Positions 5,703 through 12,300 of a DNA stretch of 12,904 bases are shown one piece after another; the stretch's first letter is position 1; the number at the start of each line of letters is the position of its first letter. The notes beneath the pieces were generated by a model, which was not told the DNA's origin, searched no databases, and saw nothing but the letters and a program-made list of their open reading frames with translations. The position numbers were made by a program, and so were the translations under genes. Origin of the DNA: JAAYYY01 sp032260445 (lineage in GTDB: Bacteria; Chloroflexota; Anaerolineae; Promineifilales; Promineifilaceae); NCBI GenBank assembly GCA_032260445.1, contig JAVVFG010000083.1:1-12904 (forward strand), in the 5' to 3' direction.

Positions 5703-7892
5703 ATGGTGGTACACCATATCGCGCCGGACGGCGCCGAGTTATTTGAGCTGATCAGCACCTACCTCGATCCAGAGGCGCGCGACCTTGTGCGACGGGCTTT
5801 TGAGTTCGCGCGGCAGCACCACGGCGATGATCTGCGTAAGTCCGGCGAGCTGTATATCACCCACCCTCTGACGATTGCCTATTATCTCGCGGAATACCAG
5901 CTAGATGCACCGGCGCTGGCGGCGGCTTTGCTCCACGATATTGTCGAAGATACGGTGGTGTCGGTAGAAGAGATCCGGGAGCGCTTTGGGCCGGAGGTTG
6001 CCAGCCTCGTCGATGGGCTCACGAAGTTCATGATGGCAACCGGTGACGACGTTCCGGCGTGGATGTCGCTGGAGGCAGCCCGGGATGCCACCCTGCACAA
6101 GCTATTCCGAGTGATGACGGATGATCTGCGGGTCGGGATCATCAAGCTGTTTGATCGCCTACACAACATGCGCACGATTGAGGCGACGGATGCCGAGACG
6201 CAGCGACGTAAAGCAGAGGAAACGCTTGCCGTGTATGCGCCGCTGGCCAACCGTTTGGGGATGTGGCAACTTAAGAACGAGTTAGAAGGGCGGTCGCTCA
6301 GGATCCTTGATCCGGTCGCCTACGAAACGATTCACAACCGTCTGGAGCAGCTACGGCACCAGCACCAACGCGTTTTCGCGCGGATCAGCCCAGAAATCGC
6401 TACGGACCTAACGTCAGCCGGGCTGGAGGTCGTCGATATGCTCCTCTGTCCACAGAACGTGCATACTGTGTACCGCAGCGCGCGGTCCAACGGCCATCAC
6501 GGCAACCACTTTTCGTTCGACGATACGCCACGCTTTGTCGTCGTCCTCAAGGACGAGGCAGCGTGTTACCTCGCGTTGGGCAGAATCCACCAGCTGTGGC
6601 GGCCGGTACCGGGAAAGTTCGACGACTATATCGCCAATCCGCGCGATAATCTCTACCGCTCGCTGCATACGACGGTGGTACACAGCAGCGGCAAACGAAT
6701 CAAGATACGGTTCCGTACGGCGGCGATGAATGTGCTGTCTGAAGTGGGCGTGCTCGCGCGCTGGCTGCATACGGGGCTGCCACTGTGGTCAGAGGAGATA
6801 TCGCAACGGGTTAACGTCCTGGTCGATAACATCAGCGACAGCATTGAGGTGGAGCCTGAAGACGCGCAGTCGGGGGTGCAGGCGTTAATGGAGGATGTCT
6901 TCCGGGACCAGATCGTGGTGTATACGCCGAAGGGGGACGTGAAGGAGCTGCCCAAGGGAGCCACACCACTCGATTTTGCCTACACGATCCACAGCGAGGT
7001 CGGCGCCAAGTGCCGGATGGCGTTTGTTAACGAGGAACCAACGGCGCTTAACGCGCCGCTCGCGGATGGCGACCGGGTGCGGATCGTCAAGAAGGGTGAC
7101 GCCCCGCAACGGATCTGGCTAGACGAGGACCTAGGGTTTCTGACGACGAATAAGGCGCGCGCGCGGGTGCGGCGCTGGTTCCGGCGGCTGCCGGTCGGCA
7201 CGGCGATCAGCGAGGGCAAACGGCTGCTGAAGGATGAGCTAGAGATGTTGGGTCTGGCGGATCTGGCTGTCGAGACGGTCGCCGAGTGGCTTGATTACGA
7301 TTCGCCAACGAACCTATATCATGCGCTGGGACGGGCCGATGTTCTGCCGACGGCCCTATCGACGCGAGTGCTTGAGGAAACGTGGGAGCAAGGGCCACGA
7401 CGCAATATTGGATCGGTGGTCACGAGTGAAGAAGGGGAGCGCTTTATCATCATCGACGCCAGCGGGCATAGGCTCCGGCTCTGCCGCACCTGCCGTCCTC
7501 GACCAAACGACGAGTTGATCGGTATTGCCCGGGGCAGCCAGCGGGTCACCATCCACCGGGTCGGCTGCCGCATGCTGCCGCTCGATCCGCGGGCGGAACG
7601 CACGTTGAAGTTTAGTTGGGGTAGCGCCGACCAGTGCGAGGTGCGGCTGGTGCGAGTGCGCGTGGACGTCTACGATCGTTCGGGACTCCTCTACGAGATC
7701 GCCGACCTACTCAAGGATGAACGGATCAATATGCCATCAGTTCATGCCGAGTCGTATGGCGGCAAGGCGATCGTCCATCTGGATATGGAAGTTGCTTCGC
7801 CGCGCCAACTGGTACGCGTGCTACACCGGATGCAGGCATTGGTGAACGTCTACGAGGTGACCTGTTTACATACCGATCCGCATCCACAATGA
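5703..7892 (+). CDS. RelA/SpoT-type (p)ppGpp hydrolase with degenerate synthetase domain
   Basis: This is a 729-residue protein of normal long-RSH length and domain order. The HD hydrolase domain (about 25-180) keeps H54 (ITHP), H78-D79 and E82-D83 (LLHDIVEDT) and N155 (DRLHNM), so it should degrade (p)ppGpp using Mn2+. The synthetase domain (about 240-357) is recognisable from IHQLWRPVPGKFDDYIANP and YRSLHTTV. However, the nucleotide-binding RxKxxYSIxxKM motif reads CPQNVHTVYRSA (C249, Q251, S259), and the catalytic Glu of ExQxRT is K334 (KIRFRT). The metal-binding Asp equivalent to D264 of the Streptococcus enzyme appears kept (D274), as does the stacking Tyr (Y318). Synthesis is therefore probably lost. 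A TGS domain (403-465), a Cys-containing region (LCRTCRPRPNDE to C622) and a C-terminal ACT domain (about 648-722) follow. ATG 5703 has only a weak ribosome site. It lies alone, between its own promoter and a weak terminator. Confidence 0.93.
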   Translation: MVVHHIAPDGAELFELISTYLDPEARDLVRRAFEFARQHHGDDLRKSGELYITHPLTIAYYLAEYQLDAPALAAALLHDIVEDTVVSVEEIRERFGPEVASLVDGLTKFMMATGDDVPAWMSLEAARDATLHKLFRVMTDDLRVGIIKLFDRLHNMRTIEATDAETQRRKAEETLAVYAPLANRLGMWQLKNELEGRSLRILDPVAYETIHNRLEQLRHQHQRVFARISPEIATDLTSAGLEVVDMLLCPQNVHTVYRSARSNGHHGNHFSFDDTPRFVVVLKDEAACYLALGRIHQLWRPVPGKFDDYIANPRDNLYRSLHTTVVHSSGKRIKIRFRTAAMNVLSEVGVLARWLHTGLPLWSEEISQRVNVLVDNISDSIEVEPEDAQSGVQALMEDVFRDQIVVYTPKGDVKELPKGATPLDFAYTIHSEVGAKCRMAFVNEEPTALNAPLADGDRVRIVKKGDAPQRIWLDEDLGFLTTNKARARVRRWFRRLPVGTAISEGKRLLKDELEMLGLADLAVETVAEWLDYDSPTNLYHALGRADVLPTALSTRVLEETWEQGPRRNIGSVVTSEEGERFIIIDASGHRLRLCRTCRPRPNDELIGIARGSQRVTIHRVGCRMLPLDPRAERTLKFSWGSADQCEVRLVRVRVDVYDRSGLLYEIADLLKDERINMPSVHAESYGGKAIVHLDMEVASPRQLVRVLHRMQALVNVYEVTCLHTDPHPQ

Positions 7893-7914
7893 CAGGCACT
7901 TAAGAGCCTGTTGT
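7893..7914 (+). terminator. Weak terminator-like hairpin after the RSH gene
   Basis: CAGGC (7893-7897) pairs with GCCTG (7906-7910) around a near-palindromic ACTTAAGA, followed by TTGT. The stem is short and the tail poor, so this is a weak call. Confidence 0.35.
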
Positions 7915-8155
7915 AAAGAGTGTACAGCGGGAGCTAGACTCGCTCTAGACGAAGTGCCAGAAAAGCGGGCCGTCCCTTGACCAGCTAAAGTGGTTCCGAT
8001 AATCTGCTCTTAGCCAAGCTAGGTTGCTTGCCGGCTACTGGCTCGCCATATAGTCATCCGCAAAGTTGCGACCAGCGAGCGATGTGACAATCACGCTGGC
8101 AAGAAGGTGGAGAATTGGCGACAGGGCGGGCGCCCACCATGTGCTAATCTACCTT
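7915..8155 (+). other. Non-coding leader/intergenic region before the CBM48 gene
   Basis: About 240 bases without a supportable gene on either strand. It holds several short inverted repeats: CTAGA/TCTAG (7934-7938/7944-7948), TAGC/GCTA (8011-8014/8018-8021), CCAGCG/CGCTGG (8072-8077/8094-8099) and GTGA/TCAC (8084-8087/8091-8094). A possible -10 TATAGT lies at 8049-8054 with a poor TTGCCG 15 bases upstream. I cannot match it to a known riboswitch or tRNA. Confidence 0.4.
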
Positions 8156-8161
8156 GGAGGA
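8156..8161 (+). promoter_or_regulatory. Strong ribosome binding site for the CBM48 gene
   Basis: GGAGGA lies five bases before ATG 8167, near-ideal pairing to the 16S 3' end. It fixes the start and argues against the GTG at 8107. Confidence 0.8.
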
Positions 8162-8166
8162 CATTG

Positions 8167-8460
8167 ATGTTGAACAAACGCTACTTTAAGACGGTGCCGC
8201 AATGTGAAGTTACATTCCGGGTCGCTCCCGAGGGTGCAAACGAGGTTGCGCTGCTCACGGCGGCAAACAATTGGGAGCCAATTCCGATGCAAAAGCTCAA
8301 GTCGGGAGAGTTCAAGGTCCGTGTCCGGCTACCCCTGGCGCAGCGGATTGAGTTTCGCTATCTTGTCGACGACAGTCGCTGGATTAACGACGAAGCCGCG
8401 GATTCGTATGTACCTAACGAACACGGTTCGGTGAACAGTGTCGTAGATACTACGCCGTAG
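8167..8460 (+). CDS. Stand-alone CBM48 / isoamylase N-terminal-like (AMPK-beta-like) domain protein
   Basis: A 97-residue protein consisting almost entirely of an early-set immunoglobulin-like domain of the CBM48/glycogen-binding type. The pattern is VTFRVAPEGANEVALLTAANNWEPIPM (written here as strands: VTFRVAPEGA, EVALLTAANNW), then KLKSGEFKVRVRLP, IEFRYLVDDSRWINDEAADS and HGSVNSVV. Family landmarks seen are W36 of the 'NxW' turn, the FRYLVD strand (63-68), W72 and the terminal 'GSVNSVV' strand. In larger proteins this fold binds glucans or packs against glycosidase domains; on its own it has no catalytic part. It may bind glycogen or act as an AMPK-beta-like adaptor, but no glycogen genes are visible. 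It has no signal peptide, so it is intracellular. It has an excellent ribosome site and is followed by a GC-rich hairpin, so it is probably its own transcript and well expressed. Confidence 0.85.
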   Translation: MLNKRYFKTVPQCEVTFRVAPEGANEVALLTAANNWEPIPMQKLKSGEFKVRVRLPLAQRIEFRYLVDDSRWINDEAADSYVPNEHGSVNSVVDTTP

Positions 8461-8479
8461 CAGCATCTGTTTGACCGCA

Positions 8480-8512
8480 GGGCCCGGCCGTTCGCCGGGC
8501 CTCCCCCCCTTT
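8480..8512 (+). terminator. GC-rich hairpin, probable terminator of the CBM48 gene
   Basis: GGCCCGGC (8481-8488) pairs perfectly with GCCGGGCC (8494-8501) around CGTTC. The tail is C-rich, then TTT (8510-8512), rather than a pure T-run, so efficiency is uncertain. Confidence 0.6.
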
Positions 8513-8561
8513 CCACCCGCCACATCTGCACCCCTCCCCGCGTATGTCGACAGGTGTGGCG

Positions 8562-8592
8562 TTAATCCCTGGAACTGATTTTCTGTTATACT
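8562..8592 (+). promoter_or_regulatory. Extended -10 promoter and possible operator of the AlbA_2 regulator gene
   Basis: TGTTATACT (8584-8592) is an extended -10 (TG, one base, TATACT) 28 bases before ATG 8620; no good -35 is seen. TTAATCCCTGGAA (8562-8574), where a -35 would be, agrees at 11 of 13 positions with the complement of the fourth motif copy in the array behind the gene (10029-10041). This may be an autoregulatory site. Confidence 0.4.
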
Positions 8593-8619
8593 TGCCGGTA
8601 AAGGCTGGATAGTGTAACG

Positions 8620-9981
8620 ATGGAACAACCCCTACGGGATAAAAGACCGGGACAACAACTGGTTTTCTTGCCCGAAGCCGATCCAGAGGTGTTGGCAGAG
8701 GCGATGGTCGCCCTGGCTAACGCCAGCGGCGGTCTGATTGTGCTTGGCCTTAATGACGAAGGATTTGCCACGGATGAGATCTGGGAAGAGGATGCTGAAG
8801 GGGCATTGCGTGCGGCTGCCGTGCGGACACGCCCGCCAGTGGTCGGCGAGTGGCAGCCGGTGACCACCCGCCAGGGGACCTTCGTCGGCATCCAGGTTTC
8901 CCGAAGCGGGGATCTCCACAGCCTTGACGATGGGCGCGTTCTTGTGCGCAGCGGGGCGGAGAACAAACCGCTGGAAGGGCCGGAAATTCAACAGCTGGCG
9001 ACGAGCAAGAGCGCCGGCGAGTTTGAAGCCACTACGGTAGCGGGCGCGACAATCGACGACTTCGATCAGGGTGTTCTCGACGAATACCTGGCGAAGCGAG
9101 AAGCAAGAGGCGCGCCGCGCCTTGGTTCGTTATCCGACCTGCTCTTCGAGATTGGGGCAATGACGCGCAGCGGCGAGCCAACGGTCTCTGGCATGCTCCT
9201 TTTTGGGAAGAACCCGCAGGCGTTTCTGCCGCAAAGCGGGATCGTGTTCGTCAAGTTTGCGAGCACGGAGCCGCGCGGCGAGGACGGCGGCGCCGGCTAC
9301 GGGCGACGCGACGAACTGAGCGGTCCGCTGGCGCGGATGGTGGAACGCGCCTGGAATATTGTATGGGAAGAGATGCGCGTGGGCGCGCGGGTCGATTCGC
9401 TGGAGCGGGAGGAGGTTTCGGACTATCCTCGCTTCCCCGTGCGCGAGGCGCTGATCAACGCCGTCGCCCACCGCGACTACCGTATCCGTGGTCGCCGCAA
9501 CGAGATCCGGATGTATAGTGACCGGATGGAAGTCATCAGCCCCGGCGGGTTGCCTGGCTATATCACGCTGGACAATCTGGTGGAAGAGCATTACTCGCGG
9601 AACCCGCGCATCGTCAACGGTCTGTTCCAGTGGGGTTACATTGAAGAACTGGGGTTGGGGATCGACCGGATGATCGAAGAGATGGTCCAGGCGGGGCATC
9701 CGGTTCCAGCCTTCCGTGCGCTGCCGCACTCGTTCACCGTGACATTACACAAAGCGCGCGAGCGAGCACCGACGCCGCAGTGGGCGCGCAACATGAATGA
9801 GCGGCAGGCACGCGCTCTAACCTACGTACGCGAGCGCGGTAGTATCACGAATCGAGAATACCAGCAGCTGTGCCCGGAAGTCTCTTCAGAAACGCTGCGC
9901 CTCGATCTGGTCGATCTGGTCGAGAAGAACTTGTTACTGAAGATTGGCTCGAAGAAAGGCACGCATTACATTTTGAAGTAA
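8620..9981 (+). CDS. AlbA_2 / GHKL-ATPase / winged-helix putative transcriptional regulator
   Basis: A 453-residue protein of the family often labelled 'putative DNA-binding domain' or, misleadingly, RecG-like. Residues 1-128 are an AlbA_2 (Schlafen-type) domain, recognised from ALANASGGLIVLGLNDEG and the terminal VLVRSGAENKPL; the usual 'E-x-K' strand before it reads LVFLPEAD, so that acidic/basic pair is missing. Residues about 270-375 match the HATPase_c_4 domain of these proteins: RFPVREALINAVAHRDY (E276, N280), MEVISPGGLP and ELGLGIDRM. Residues about 393-453 look like a winged helix-turn-helix (MNERQARALTYVRERGSITN onwards). Members are thought to be ATP-linked transcription regulators; ligand and targets are unknown. 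ATG 8620 has no good ribosome site but a short leader. The repeat array starts 13 bases after its stop, which makes it a natural candidate for the binding protein. Confidence 0.87.
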   Translation: MEQPLRDKRPGQQLVFLPEADPEVLAEAMVALANASGGLIVLGLNDEGFATDEIWEEDAEGALRAAAVRTRPPVVGEWQPVTTRQGTFVGIQVSRSGDLHSLDDGRVLVRSGAENKPLEGPEIQQLATSKSAGEFEATTVAGATIDDFDQGVLDEYLAKREARGAPRLGSLSDLLFEIGAMTRSGEPTVSGMLLFGKNPQAFLPQSGIVFVKFASTEPRGEDGGAGYGRRDELSGPLARMVERAWNIVWEEMRVGARVDSLEREEVSDYPRFPVREALINAVAHRDYRIRGRRNEIRMYSDRMEVISPGGLPGYITLDNLVEEHYSRNPRIVNGLFQWGYIEELGLGIDRMIEEMVQAGHPVPAFRALPHSFTVTLHKARERAPTPQWARNMNERQARALTYVRERGSITNREYQQLCPEVSSETLRLDLVDLVEKNLLLKIGSKKGTHYILK

Positions 9982-9994
9982 CGATGCTCATTTT

Positions 9995-10080
9995 TATCCC
10001 AAATATATCCCAAACTTCATTTGGGATATTCCTGGGATAAAAGTCTGTGGCCTCTTGTAGACGTCCAGAAATATCCCAAA
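9995..10080. repeat. Array of five TATCCCAAA motifs, probable operator
   Basis: Copies in direct orientation are at 9995-10003, 10006-10014 and 10072-10080; inverted copies are at 10020-10028 (TTTGGGATA) and 10031-10039 (CCTGGGATA, two mismatches). The first two are 11 bases apart, the two inverted ones are 11 bases apart, and the last is 66 bases from the second, so same-orientation sites fall on one DNA face. The first four form an almost perfect palindrome (about 9992-10042) around CTTCA. The stretch is clearly more AT-rich than its surroundings. The single fifth copy favours a protein-binding role over an RNA hairpin, although a hairpin could also form. Confidence 0.75.
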
Positions 10081-10092
10081 TGTTCTCTCTAT

Positions 10093-10102
10093 TTGGCGCC
10101 AA
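10093..10102. repeat. Perfect 10-bp palindrome before the sensor gene
   Basis: TTGGCGCCAA is its own reverse complement and lies 31 bases before ATG 10133. It could be a further operator half-site pair; nothing else supports a function. Confidence 0.4.
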
Positions 10103-10132
10103 CCGGTCGTGGGAACCGTTGATGTACAGGCG

Positions 10133-12295
10133 ATGCTCATGCTGACACGGCAGTTCCTGATCACACTCACCGTGCCGCTGATGTTCGTGCTACTCGCCGT
10201 GATCGGGCTGCGAAGCGCGGAGAAGCCATACCGGCGTGCCTGGACGGCAACGCTGCTGGTTGCGGCTCTATGGGGGAGCAGTATCGTCAGTTATTATCTC
10301 GGGACAGGCACGCCGGCCGAATTGGGTCTGGCCTGGCGCGTGGTGGGACGTTATGCGCTTTCCGCCGTCGGGTTGCTGCTGTTCCTGACAAGCGCCCGAC
10401 TTCTGGAGAGACCACCGTCGCTGTCACGTGCCGGCTGTGCCGTGAGCGCTGTCCTCATCGGCGGCAGCCTGGCGCTCGATACGGCACTCGGGCCCTGGGT
10501 GAATGGATCGTTCCAGTTCGCCGAGAGAGAGGTAACCTACTTCTCGCTGTGGGCTACTCTGTGGGTTGCGACCTGGATTGTGCCACTGGTGGCAGCGTGG
10601 CTGGTCGTACGGAAGACGGCCGTGAAGACGGCCCGGTCGCTGTACCGCAACCGACTCGATTACTGGCAACTGACGCTGTTACTCTTCCTGGGTGGCGGCA
10701 CGCTGGCCCTGGTGCAGCAGCCGCGCCAGCCGGCGTGGCAGGAGCTGGGGGCAGTGGTTCTGATCGGCGCGGCGTTACTGGGCAACATGACGCTGCGCCG
10801 GGAGGATCTGCCCTATCTCAAGCCAACGGTGCGCCGTCTCGGCGCGCGCCTGGCGTCTACGATCCTGGTCTTTGCGCTCACCTGGGGGGCGCTGTGGGCA
10901 TTGGCACGCACCCTCATGGAGTTTGGCGAGAGCATGACCAGCCTTGAGCTGCTTATTGGGGCGGCGCTTTTTGCCGGCGGTTTTATCCTTGTTTCTCGTC
11001 TCGTCGAGCAGTTGGTGCGCCGGTTGTTGCTGCCGCGGCGCCACTATCCGCGGACGCAGCTCGGGCAGGAAGCTGAGCTTGCCCCTCGCCTGGCAGACCC
11101 GGCCCAGTTGGCGAACCTGGTGTTACGCCTTGTCCAGGTGACCCTGGTGACAGAACAGGCGCATCTATTGCGCGCGGAAGCAGGGCCGGGGGGTAGTCTC
11201 ATCGTGGAGGGGCTGGCTTCGCTGCAGGCAGGCGAACCACCACGTGCTGTGGTTCTCGGTGGCACAAGCCCACTGACCACCTTTCTGCGGCGCGAGAATA
11301 CCGGGGTGCTCTCCACGCATGATTTGCAGCAGGGAAGCGCCTTTGCGGGCATCCCGGCGGCCGAGCGCGAGATTATTGGCAGTTGGAATAGCCGCTATCT
11401 CGTGCCTTTACAGGTAGGAGACGGGCTCGCCGGTGTGTTGGTGCTTAGCGACAAACTGACCGGCGCTCCCTATAGTGATGAAGAGCTCCGGTGGCTACAA
11501 ACCCTGGCGGCGCAGACGGGTCCACTCCTGTGGCAGGCGCAACAAATCGCTATCCTCGAACGGCTGAACTGCATCGTCTTCGACCGCGTGGACAGACTAT
11601 CGCAGGAGCAGCAGTTCCTGCAAGAGCTGAGTAAGTTGTACCGCCAGTTTACTGCGCTGGTCTCGCCGCAGTTGTACGCACCGTTCGGTAAGATCAACCG
11701 TGTGCTACAACAACTGGAAACGGAGAACGCGGCTGGCACTGCTCTCTCCCAGCCGCTGACAGAACTGCGAACGATGCTCGGACACCTGGTGAACGTTGCC
11801 GACCGGGTGCAACAGCAGCGGGAGTTTCACTTCGCGCCCATGCTCCTTAACGACGTTGTACAGGAGGCGGTGCGGAACCTGGCGCCGATGGCGGAGGCGC
11901 GCCGCGTACGGATCGCCGTCAGTAACGATGCGCGCCAGCCGACGATCCACGGCGACGAAGAGCGGCTGGCGGAAGCGGTTCACCACCTGCTACACAATGC
12001 CATCAAGTTCAACCGTATCGGGGGCTCGATCGTACTGGAGAGCGGGATGATGGGCAACGAGCTCTTTCTGCATATCCGCGATACTGGAGTCGGCATCCCA
12101 CCGGAGCGGATCAACGAGATCTGGAGCACGATCAGCCAGCGGCAGAATGGCCAGTATCGTGGCAGCAGTGATGGGCTGGGGCTGCTGCTCACCCGGTTCA
12201 TCGTGGGCGCGCATGGCGGGCACGTGGAGGTGAGCAGCCGCTACGGTTCAGGGAGTACCTTCTCCATTTTTCTGCCGCTCGCCCTTGAAGCGTAG
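10133..12295 (+). CDS. Polytopic membrane GAF histidine-kinase-like sensor lacking the H-box histidine
   Basis: With ATG 10133 the protein has 720 residues. GTG 10109 would add eight but has no ribosome site; ATG 10139 has AGG eight bases upstream and is equally possible. About nine hydrophobic segments fill residues 6-289 (for example 6-26, 70-90, 136-159, 242-260, 271-289). A GAF-like domain follows at about 320-475, then a helical segment and a GHKL ATPase domain at about 567-720. The ATPase keeps the N-box HHLLHNAIKFN (N622), G1 box RDTGVGIP (D650) and G2 SDGLGLLLTRF (681-684). In the dimerisation helix the H-box expected as SHELRTPL reads SPQLYAPF: Pro512 occupies the histidine position. 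Autophosphorylation at the canonical site is therefore unlikely. It may bind ATP as a regulator or use another residue. The response regulator at 4781 is the only receiver in the window. It is followed five bases later by the VWA gene. Confidence 0.88.
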   Translation: MLMLTRQFLITLTVPLMFVLLAVIGLRSAEKPYRRAWTATLLVAALWGSSIVSYYLGTGTPAELGLAWRVVGRYALSAVGLLLFLTSARLLERPPSLSRAGCAVSAVLIGGSLALDTALGPWVNGSFQFAEREVTYFSLWATLWVATWIVPLVAAWLVVRKTAVKTARSLYRNRLDYWQLTLLLFLGGGTLALVQQPRQPAWQELGAVVLIGAALLGNMTLRREDLPYLKPTVRRLGARLASTILVFALTWGALWALARTLMEFGESMTSLELLIGAALFAGGFILVSRLVEQLVRRLLLPRRHYPRTQLGQEAELAPRLADPAQLANLVLRLVQVTLVTEQAHLLRAEAGPGGSLIVEGLASLQAGEPPRAVVLGGTSPLTTFLRRENTGVLSTHDLQQGSAFAGIPAAEREIIGSWNSRYLVPLQVGDGLAGVLVLSDKLTGAPYSDEELRWLQTLAAQTGPLLWQAQQIAILERLNCIVFDRVDRLSQEQQFLQELSKLYRQFTALVSPQLYAPFGKINRVLQQLETENAAGTALSQPLTELRTMLGHLVNVADRVQQQREFHFAPMLLNDVVQEAVRNLAPMAEARRVRIAVSNDARQPTIHGDEERLAEAVHHLLHNAIKFNRIGGSIVLESGMMGNELFLHIRDTGVGIPPERINEIWSTISQRQNGQYRGSSDGLGLLLTRFIVGAHGGHVEVSSRYGSGSTFSIFLPLALEA

Positions 12296-12300
12296 CAACG

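Noticed and set aside
8083..8096. CRP-type site TGTGA...TCAC
   Set aside because: The half-sites are only three bases apart instead of six, so it does not fit a CRP box.
7915..8155. tRNA gene or known riboswitch
   Set aside because: No cloverleaf with a T-arm GGTTCGA-type signature was found on either strand, and the short hairpins do not match a riboswitch I know.
8620..9981. RecG helicase
   Set aside because: No helicase motifs (Walker A/B or DEAH) are present; the label comes from shared C-terminal annotation of AlbA_2/HATPase_c_4 proteins.
9995..10080. Replication origin with DnaA boxes
   Set aside because: TTATCCCAAA resembles TTATCCACA only in its first half. The sites are strictly phased as two mirrored pairs, and no dnaA, dnaN or typical unwinding element is seen.
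9995..10080. CRISPR array
   Set aside because: The repeat is only 9 bases, changes orientation and has 2-base spacers; no cas genes are present.
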